Position numbers and translations under genes: made by a program
In this document: positions 63,180-64,000 of the stretch, piece after piece
Layout: each line of letters opens with the position of its first letter
Numbering within the stretch: the stretch's first letter is position 1
The notes under the pieces: generated by a model
Seen by the model: only the letters and a program-made list of their open reading frames with translations
Told to the model about the DNA's origin: nothing
Database searches by the model: none
Assembly (NCBI GenBank): GCA_030650395.1
Contig: JAUSDY010000170.1
Span: 1 to 64,000 of the forward strand
DNA: 64,000 nt
Source of the DNA: Acidobacteriota bacterium
GTDB taxonomy: Bacteria > Acidobacteriota > Vicinamibacteria > Vicinamibacterales > UBA2999
Direction of reading: 5' to 3'

Positions 63180-64000
63180 AGGCGTTAATCGGCTCGTCCG
63201 TACTCCTGGCACTCGTGGCCGGCGTTCAGCTGACCGGCACCCAAGGTCAAGCCCCTTCGGTCTACACCGCCGCACAGGCAGCGGCGGGACAGGCCTCGTA
63301 CCAAGCGAACTGTGCGAGCTGCCACATGCCAGATCTTGCGGGACAGAACGAGGCGCCGCCGCTTGCCGGCGCCAACTTCATGACCACATGGCGGGGGCGG
63401 ACCACCAAGGATCTGGTCGAGTACATGTCGGCGACGATGCCGCCTGGCAGGCCGAGCCTGGCCGAAGCGGAGTATCTCAACATCACCGCGTTCATCCTGC
63501 AGTTCAACGGCGCGACCGCCGGTGCGCAGCCGCTCGTCGCTGCCACGGCCCCGCCGATCGGCACCATCGCGACCGGCCAGCGCGCCGCCAGGCCCACGCC
63601 GGCCGGGCCTGCGGGCGCCGGGCCCGCTGGGCGCGCCACGGCGGCGTCGGCGCCGCCCGCGCGCGGGCTGTCGGTGCGGGGTGAAGTGAAGAACTACGTG
63701 CCGGTGACCGACGCGATGCTGCGCAATCCACCCGCGGGCGATTGGCTCATGGCGCGCCGGAACTATCAGGCGTGGAGCTACAGCCCGCTCGACGAGATCA
63801 CGCGAAGCAACGTGAAAGAGTTGAAGCTGGCGTGGAGCTGGGCGATGAACGAGGCCGGCGCCAACCAGCCGATGCCGCTGGTCCACAACGGCATCATGTA
63901 TCTCGGCAACACCGGGAACATGATGCAGGCGCTCGATGCCGCGACCGGCGATCTGATCTGGGAGAACCAGGTCGGACCCAATGCCATAACCGGCTTTGGC
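63176..64000 (+). CDS. PQQ-dependent dehydrogenase with N-terminal cytochrome c (partial)
   Basis: The first 275 codons are in the window. After a signal peptide (residues 1-21) a cytochrome c domain shows CASCHMPDLAG (C46, C49, H50) and the sixth ligand candidate ATMPPGRPSL. A Pro/Ala/Gly linker (about 135-165) leads to the propeller opening DWLMARRNYQAWSYSPLDEI, then LKLAWSWAMNEAGANQPMPL and IMYLGNTGNMMQALDAATGD. This is a quinoprotein alcohol dehydrogenase of the type with a fused heme, with heme first instead of last. It would oxidise a substrate in the periplasm and pass electrons to the chain. It is cut off at the window edge. Confidence 0.9.
   Translation, partial: MKALIGSSVLLALVAGVQLTGTQGQAPSVYTAAQAAAGQASYQANCASCHMPDLAGQNEAPPLAGANFMTTWRGRTTKDLVEYMSATMPPGRPSLAEAEYLNITAFILQFNGATAGAQPLVAATAPPIGTIATGQRAARPTPAGPAGAGPAGRATAASAPPARGLSVRGEVKNYVPVTDAMLRNPPAGDWLMARRNYQAWSYSPLDEITRSNVKELKLAWSWAMNEAGANQPMPLVHNGIMYLGNTGNMMQALDAATGDLIWENQVGPNAITGFG

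Overview
The window is a high-GC (by eye about 65 percent), densely coded chromosomal segment that reads like an acidobacterium of the Vicinamibacteria type. The pointers are a DUF1552 planctomycete/acidobacterial secreted protein, many secreted PQQ-type beta-propellers, amidohydrolases and cytochrome c oxidases, CadC-like winged helix plus beta-propeller regulators, a Ser/Thr kinase with ATPase and TPR parts, and a remnant of a MacB/FtsX permease of the acidobacterial ADOP type. No rRNA, tRNA, CRISPR array, phage or IS transposase gene was seen. The assignment is inference from gene content.

Layout. 1-2914: DUF1552 tail, ankyrin protein, MFS transporter. 2967-8714: secreted alpha/beta hydrolase, a frameshifted subtilase, thiolase, Tat-exported class V aminotransferase, and an oxidoreductase pseudogene. 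8711-17798 (minus strand): one long coupled cluster running acyl-CoA dehydrogenase, MaoC hydratase, LivH, LivM, LivG, LivF, LivK, bifunctional FadJ-type enzyme, oxidoreductase remnant, which looks like uptake plus beta-oxidation of a branched or fatty/amino acid. 18032-25279: zinc-ribbon protein, amidohydrolase, RibD-like reductase, hydrolase, then SDR, acyl-CoA ligase and an ACAD10/11-type dehydrogenase. 25364-26512: a complete Xre/RES toxin-antitoxin locus with a palindromic operator. 26757-27809: an APH-like kinase that matches the N-terminal domain of eukaryotic ACAD10/11. 27920-33316: PQQ-like propeller, ABC exporter pair, DUF6351 esterase-like protein. 34242-39699: secreted proteins including a cytochrome c/copper monooxygenase, an M29-like protein, an exported isoaspartyl methyltransferase and a cupin. 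39704-40160: a small scrapyard holding a permease remnant and a MITE-like element. 40190-49481: D-aminoacylase-like enzyme, DUF4242 protein, CadC-like regulator, frameshifted kinase-ATPase-TPR protein, PQQ-like dehydrogenase. 49645-53686: DUF4139 protein, sigma/anti-sigma pair, secreted protein with a clear intrinsic terminator. 53812-60982: M19 dipeptidase followed by a MoxR/von Willebrand operon. 61007-64000: three-gene outer-membrane cluster, CHRD protein, and the start of a cytochrome c-PQQ dehydrogenase fusion.

The most striking feature is the repeats. At least ten palindromes with a central CTTTAG/CTAAAG-like core, a conserved GTAG on one side and arms that differ in sequence but stay complementary are scattered through the window. 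Several sit inside reading frames (acyl-CoA dehydrogenase, a signal peptide, a Bat-operon protein) or supply a stop codon. A second family, bounded by CCCTTCGACTC and GCTCAGGRCAGG with variable inner stems, likewise enters coding sequence in frame and is tandemly duplicated in one signal peptide. Short tandem arrays (7-, 8-, 13-, 16- and 21-mers) sit at gene starts and ends. I found no associated transposase here.

Three long genes (subtilase, a Pro-rich protein, the kinase) are each interrupted by one apparent indel, which may be sequencing error rather than decay. Many genes carry a TANNNT box 6-9 nt before the start codon and no Shine-Dalgarno, suggesting leaderless transcripts.
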